Assembly: GCA_918026815.1 (NCBI GenBank)
Contig: CAKJVC010000193.1
Span: 124,001-188,000, forward strand
Source: Chalara sp. BL73
Lineage: Eukaryota; Ascomycota; Leotiomycetes; Helotiales
Direction of reading: 5' to 3'
Length of the DNA stretch: 64,000 bases
The notes beneath the pieces were generated by a model. It searched no databases. It was not told where the DNA came from and saw only the letters and a list, made by a program, of their open reading frames with translations. Of this stretch, positions 58,060-64,000 are shown piece by piece. Position numbers and translations under genes: made by a program. Position 1 is the stretch's first letter; every line of letters starts with the position of its first letter.

Positions 58060-59761
58060 ATCACAACACCGTTGTCGCCATGCTTGCAGCTACCTGGCTT
58101 GGAGCAATATGGACCGGAATTAGCGCTGATCAAGGAGTGGGCGCGGTTTTGGATAGGCTAGTGCAGATCAAGCCTACAGTCCTCTTTTCCGATAATGCTG
58201 TCGAACATAGTGGTAAAACGCACGAGCTTTACGAAAACGAAGGAAATTATTAGGAATCTACCAACCTTAAAACTTGCAGTGGTATTTGAGACGGTGCCAG
58301 GACCGGTAAACACTGTTGATTTGAATGTGGTAAATGGTAAAGCCTGGAGTTATGTGGATCTCCTTGCAAGGTATTTAGAAGATGTTCCTCCCCGTAACTT
58401 CATGTACTAACTAATGCAGCTCTTCCCATGCACCTAAAGTCGCCTGTGAGATATTTCCACCAGACCACCCAGTCTATATTCTTTATAGCTCAGGCACTAC
58501 CGGCAAGCCAAAATGCATCGTCCACTCCTCAGCAGGAACACTGATTCAGCATAAGAAAGAGCATGTCCTTCAATGCGATATTCACCCCAAAGATCGCCTG
58601 TTCTACATCACTACCTGTTCGTGGATGATGTGGCACTGGCTCATCTCAGGTCTAGGCTCAGGCGCAACCATTGTGTTATTCCAAGGCAGTCCTTTCAAGC
58701 CTCATGGAGCTCTTTCCATCCCTAAACTCCTCGAAAGCCTCAAGGTTACCCATTTTGGAACTTCCGCAGCTTACCTTGCTGTATTAGAGCAAAATAACTG
58801 CCGCCCACTGGAGTCAGGTTTGGATCTTAGCCTTCTCAAAGCTATATATTCTACCGGGTCACCTTTGGCACCCAGCACATTTAAATATGTCTACGACGCC
58901 TTTCCCAGACGTATAAACCTTGGAAGTATAACCGGAGGAACAGATATTATCTCTCTCTTTGGCGCACCTAGTCCTCTCTCTCCTGTTATCCAAGGAGAAA
59001 TTCAAGTCAAGGGGCTCGGCATGGACGTCTGCGCCGTTGGCGCTTCCGGCACACCCACCGCTAACGGCGAACCGGGTGACCTCCTCTGCACAAAACCATT
59101 TCCATCCCAGCCTGTCGGTTTCTGGGCCGTAGACGGCGACGATGAAAATGACCTGCAGACTCTGAAGCTTGGAGAGCAGATCATAAAGTATAATCAGAAA
59201 AGGTACCGCTCCAGCTACTTCGAGAAGTTTGAAGGGGTGTGGCACCATGGGGATTTCGTACGTTTCAATCCAAGTACTGGCGGTATAACCATGCTCGGTC
59301 GTTCTGATGGCATCTTAAATCCAAGCGGTGTTAGGTTCGGCAGCGCCGAGATCTATAACGTGATAATCGAGCGGTTCCCAACCGAGGTCGAGGACGCGCT
59401 TTGTATCGGCCGTATGAGAGTTGGCGAGGTAAATGAGACCGTTGTTCTCTTCTTGAAGATGAACAAGGGGTTTGCGTGTGATGCGGCATTTAAGGAGAAT
59501 GTGGTAAAGGCCATTGAGATTACGCATAGTCGGAGACACGTTCCTGGGATCATTGACGAGTGTTTTGAGATTCCAAAGACCACAAATGATAAGAAGTGAG
59601 CTATTTCCTTAATGCCTCATGGGCGGATGATGCTAATGACGAGTTTTAGAGTTGAAGTTGCTGTTAAGCAGATCCTGTGTGGAACAGACGTCAAGATCTC
59701 GGCCAGCGTTGCAAATCCAGCGTGTTTAGACTGGTATAGAACGTGGGCAAAAGCGCATTAG
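58060..59761 (+). pseudogene. 5'-truncated, frameshifted acetoacetyl-CoA synthetase copy
   Basis: Begins in the middle of exon 3 (codons for HNTVVAMLAATWLG) and carries exon pieces 58060..58370, 58420..59595 and 59650..59761, otherwise like 47784-49487. The first 256 or so codons are missing. An AG dinucleotide is absent near 58226, so SGKTHESFTK becomes SGKTHELYENEGNY and the frame stops at 58253. It has no promoter of its own: upstream is the antisense formin fragment. Confidence 0.9.
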
Positions 59762-60341
59762 ATCAATGCTAAAGTGTAATGCATAAAATTGGATCCTGCT
59801 ATCGCCTATGTATCAAGTTTTATAATAAAATCTTAACGCCGATCAATCTATAGTTGGGGATTCCAGGCGTCGTCGGTGTATTAGGATATATAGCATATTT
59901 AAAGCAATCACCGATTTGATTCCGAGACCTCAATTGGCTGTTTGTTCTAGTAGTCGGTCTATCCCGTCAGACCTCGTTGATGTGTGCAAGATATTCGGGT
60001 AGCTGTTCTATCCCTCAGCCTCACTTTTAATTTAGACGCCAGCTTCGCCTGCCCCTTCACCTCACCATACTGCACATGCCAGCTCGCCCAGCCAAGCAAG
60101 CTCCCCTCTAGCCTAACGGACGAGCGCCCCTGAATCCCTCGCTTAACCCCCCGCGGGAGGAGGCGCGAATTCGGTCAATAGATTCACTTTTCAGCCATGA
60201 CATAAAACACCCAAGATTAAAGCGTATAACATTTTGGGGTATCTCTCCTATGCAGATGCAAAACGACTACTTTGGACCGTCCACCAACGCCGCGAGTGCT
60301 GGCTCCTATTATCCGCCGCTTCGATGTCTATTTACAAAAAA

Positions 60342-61256
60342 TCAAACCGCAGTTTGTGGCTCAGAGGCAGCGCTGTGTGGCGGAACGGATGCTGGAGCTT
60401 GGTCTGCATGCCGGGTGTGCGAGTTTTCCGCGAAAGCTTCTTCCTTGTTCCGGTATGCAGCAGCCTTTGGACCAAATTTCTCGTTGTGAGCTAGAGATTT
60501 CCACATAATATAGGTGCTGAATGGCGGTTAGTCAGTGGGAGAGCAAGATGCTGGTCACCGAAGAACTCACCTCGCAAAAGATGCTACGACTCCCGGCCAT
60601 AAAATCACTGTTGAGGCGACACAATACGCGTTGTGTCTATATACTGGGTTTGGCGGACCGTTGGCAGTGAACAAGGCGCTGGCTTGGGCAGAAGACACCC
60701 CCGTGATGTAGGCCTTTCTTGTAGCGATGATAACCTGAAAAAGATCATTAGCTGGGCTCGGACAAAAATCGAGGATACTGCTCACCGTCAAGGCTATCGC
60801 GTCCGCCAGAGCCATGAAGGATATGACGACAGAGCTTATCTTCCATGCCAACTTGACCCCGGGACTTTCTGTTCGTTCTGGCCAGAAGAGATCAAAGAAG
60901 AACCCGGAGCCGAAGATCGTTGCTACAGCGATGCCGATAAAGATGTTGTAAGAGAATATGCCAACAATATCGTTGTTTTCAACCATAGCCTGGCCGTTGG
61001 TTCGGGTCGAAATGCCATCTTGTTGATCAACATAATCTATCACAGATCAGCGCATGTTCTTTGGAGTCAATGCTTTGCAGGCCTTACCCGACAATGCGGC
61101 TGTGCCTACGCTCTCAGAAACCACACAAAGAATCATGGCCATTTGGTATACGATCATCTTCGTCTTGCGTAAGTGGTATACTTGGTTGAACATATATGAC
61201 CCTTTGAATTTTGCCCATTGTATCTCCTTTAGATCCAGCCCCCAGATCACAGCCAT
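60342..61256 (-). CDS. Four-TM membrane protein, copy 2
   Basis: Exons 61256..61088, 61036..60786, 60734..60571 and 60516..60342, the exact counterpart of the gene at 50084-50998 (constant offset of 10258). The encoded 252 residues appear identical and the frame is intact. As in copy 1, the start is provisional because the frame is open upstream. Of the three genes repeated in the visible copy 2 this is the only one that stays uninterrupted. Confidence 0.65.
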
Positions 61257-62704
61257 CTTGCCTGATTTTGCTAGATTTGTCGTTGGAAAGCCGGCAGTGG
61301 TCGATCCTATCTTCAGAGATGGATAAGGCGTTATAGTAGGCTCGAAGACTAGAACGATAATCACGGCCAAAAATATATGTAAGCAGCAAACGCAGGCTCT
61401 ATGATTTTATATCAAGAGGGTGGTTCTAGTTCGCCCCAGCCCGACATGGGATGGTAGACATTCCGAATGACCAGCAGGGAAAGTGGTCAATGGAATTTGT
61501 GACGCTCTGCGTCATATGTCTTAATAAAAGAAAAGTCGGATCTCCGGCAGCCCTCGATCCCTAAGCCTATTTAGACAAGATGCGAAATTCTAATATGATG
61601 AAACGGATACCACGGGCCGGGCTACACCAGTCATATGAGATCCTCTTTTGCATTTGTCAGAGTTAGGCGCGATGCTTAGATGGCAGCTAAGCTTTCAATG
61701 GCCACATTTTAGTTTAAGGGACGAGATTGGCGTCCTGGGCTTTGGCGGATCATGGAGATCAAAGCAATGCATTCGAGCAGGAGGCGAAATATGTGGTGGG
61801 AGAAGCCGATAATAGTTATGACGTAGCAGGGACCAAAGTATGTATTCAAGCTTCTCCAAGAATCGGGAAAGCTTGTTAAGCAAGAGACCTTGAAAACTGA
61901 GATTTTTGTCTTTTAATTTCCATCGACGAATATGTGATGTATGAATAGGAACAATGTGATATACTGTGCGTACTTTAAGGGAAATAGAAGAGCAGCTTGG
62001 TGATATATCAAAACAAACTCTACCATTCGTCTCACAGTTCCATGGATATTTCACAGTTCAGTTACCCTGTTCAACAATACCCAATCCATGCCCAGACAAG
62101 CAATAATTAGGAGGGTGGAGGGATCTGGAATTGCGCGAAATGATTACTATTGTCAAATCCTCTCAGAATTGAAGTACGTATCTGGCGAAGCTACCCGTAG
62201 GTAGGGGAAGGGAGAAATTCGAATGGGATTCACCCGCAAGTCGCAATCTGTAGGAGGCGACAAGGCTGATATTGTCAATGGTGGCTGCGAGGTTCACTAC
62301 TTGGCAAGGCTGACGAAAACCTCAGGCATTTTATGGTGCGAATGGAACTTTCTAGCAAATCCGTAAACATCTCAAGCCTCGAGTAAGACCTGTTCAAACA
62401 CCAAACTTCTAGAGTAATAGAGTTAAATTGGTGCGATTTTCGTTCAACGCAACATCTGCAAGCGTTAAAAGTCTTAGAAAGTAAGCAGAAACCTCCAATT
62501 ACCTCCTATCACTTCAATCTTCATGATGATATACCAGCTGGCACCAGTCATATCCCGATTTGTACTCATGGATTTGATGAAAATGCTTCGGCTTTGGCCT
62601 ATCTCTGAACAATGGACGACATCTAGCTCTCCAAAAATCATTGTCTAGTAGACTCATGCTAACTTGTCAACCCGGCAATTCCAGGCGCATATTAAAGGTT
62701 CAAA

Positions 62705-63841
62705 ATGGTCCTTCATAACCCTAATAACTGGCACTGGGTGAACAAAGATGCGTCCGTTTGGGCAAAACAATGGGTTGAGGATAGTATAAAGGATGTAAAG
62801 GCTGAGGAAGGGGAGTTACCGCACAATTGGACAAGGTCACTAGCTTCGACGGGGACTGCGATGTCAGCCAGCGCAAGGGCAAAGTTATTACGATCTACGA
62901 CGTCAAAGTTATTATAGAGTATTCAGGTGTGTTCTGTTCGGAAAGCCTGGAGAACCATAGCTGACTAGTTAGGGAAAACCAATGATGACGAGGATGTCAG
63001 CGGAACTATCACCATTCCCGAGGTCGCACATGACACCGAAGAAAATGAGTATGTTGTACGTCTCATCGCTCCCTCGGGTCGCGCATAATGGCCTGACTAA
63101 TAATTCTTCAGTTTGACATAGACATATACTCAGATGCCAACTCCAAGGCTCCAGTCAAAGATCTTGTTCGTTCCAAAATCACGCCTCAATTACGGAAGTT
63201 ATTTGTGAAGCTTGGCCCTGCTTTAATTGCAGAACATGGCAAGGATATTCAACATGCGCCAGATGAAAATCCCTCGGCTAGCTTTCCATCTCTCCGAACA
63301 TTGGTTCATGAGCCTTCCGCTTCTAAGAAAACGAACTCATCTAGCTCGGAGTCCATATCTAGTTCCGCTGTCAACACCACAACTGTAACAGATACAGAAG
63401 AGTTCCGCGCCCCAGCAAGTGAATGTTACCAAACATTTACAGACCCTCAGCGCATAACCGCTTTCACTCGTGCAGCCCCGAAGCTATTCGAAGGTGCCAA
63501 GAAGGGCGGCAAGTTCGAACTGTTCGGTGGAAACGTTTCTGGGGAATATCTCGAGCTGGTTGAGCCTACCAAGATCGTGCAAAGCTGGAGACTGGATCAA
63601 TGGCCAAAGGGACACTACTCCCGTCTCGAGATCAACTTTGATCAAAACGACGTGGACAACGTCACGGTTATGAGGGTCAGCTGGACCGGGGTACCCGTTG
63701 GTCAAGAAGAAGTCACGAAGCGAAACTGGAAAGAATACTATATCCGAAGCATCAAACAGACATTCGGGTAAGCACGCCAATCCTTAATATTTGAGAGGGG
63801 GAAGTAGCTAATGTTTCCAAAGCTTCGGCACAATTCTATAG
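62705..63841 (+). pseudogene. aha1: Aha1 copy 2 with 1-bp frameshift
   Basis: Exon counterparts are 62705..62926, 62973..63055, 63112..63767 and 63823..63841. A G5 run in copy 1 (codons for EEGG) is G4 here near 62811, so after KAEEGE the frame changes and ends prematurely at 62917. The rest of the gene, including the whole AHSA1 domain, is intact. Either a real disabling mutation in a redundant copy or a sequencing error in a homopolymer. Confidence 0.85.
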
Positions 63842-64000
63842 GACCAATGGCAAAGCACTAACGCAATATGAACGATACGACATCAAGACGAACTTGAGTA
63901 TGGGAAGGTGGCGAAACTGCTTGCTACGTACTTTAGACAAAACTGTAGAGGCGTTCACCCAATAGCATACATTAAACGATACCCTTCAAGAGCCCTATTT

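Larger units (their letters stand above)
58060..64000 (+). repeat. Large direct repeat, copy 2 (continues past window)
   Basis: Matches 47784-53744 with an offset of 10276 that falls to 10255 and then 10256 as small indels accumulate. I saw no base substitutions in the stretches compared by eye. The junction with the formin fragment at 58059/58060 is abrupt, without an insertion or target-site repeat that I can recognise. Confidence 0.93.

Noticed and set aside
1..64000. CRISPR arrays, operons, prophage or riboswitches
   Set aside because: The sequence is eukaryotic with spliceosomal introns; no spaced repeat arrays were seen.

Overview
The window is nuclear DNA of a filamentous ascomycete (Pezizomycotina; a Leotiomycete is my guess, not proven). 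Genes carry short introns, mostly 46-75 bp, with GT..AG ends and CTAAC/CTGAC-like branch sites. They sit on both strands without operons, and the products (serine palmitoyltransferase Lcb2, Vps2, Mdm10, Fzo1, Mrt4, U1-70K, mL43, TPI, Aha1, acetoacetyl-CoA synthetase) are typical fungal housekeeping proteins. All intron/exon models were built by hand from reading frame, splice signals and remembered family conservation; none was checked by alignment.

Layout. 1-1248: 3' part of a DUF4211 gene. 1878-2351: a spliced small secreted six-cysteine protein. 4175-5979: an SH3+WW protein with a STAND-type N-terminus. 6805-7749: a 2EXR-domain protein. 9449-12287: a HAM1-like/BPI-fold protein. 13423-16387: mitofusin (Fzo1-like), divergent from 16860-17687 Vps2 (ESCRT-III). 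18914-20864: a PP2C phosphatase. 20865-25845: a 5-kb gene-poor tract with ankyrin-like relics. 25846-27268: a ZIP zinc transporter. 28843-30082 Mdm10 and 30314-31143 Mrt4 are divergent. 31736-33325 U1-70K and 33545-34064 mL43 are divergent. 34560-35495: triosephosphate isomerase. 36454-38097: a Pro/Gly-rich disordered protein. 38098-42319: gene-poor. 42320-44326: Lcb2. 46512-49487: acetoacetyl-CoA synthetase. 50084-50998: a four-TM membrane protein. 52449-53585: Aha1.

The most striking structure is a large direct duplication. Bases 47784 onward reappear from 58060 to the window end at a spacing of about 10.26 kb. By eye I found no substitutions in the stretches compared, only seven length differences, six of them in homopolymer runs. 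The second copy begins abruptly inside exon 3 of the acetoacetyl-CoA synthetase gene. It is joined there to the 5' side of a broken fragment of a formin (SepA) gene lying in the opposite orientation. The simplest reading is a tandem duplication of a unit 47784-58059, either very recent or an assembly artefact. In copy 1 the synthetase and Aha1 are intact; in copy 2 the synthetase is 5'-truncated and frameshifted and Aha1 has a 1-bp frameshift, while the membrane-protein gene is intact in both. Between the copies lie a decayed gene of unknown family (54121-55389) and the formin fragment (56388-58059).

No tRNA, rRNA, CRISPR array or intact transposon was seen. Several genes bear on mitochondria (Fzo1, Mdm10, mL43), but they are not contiguous and I do not claim a cluster.
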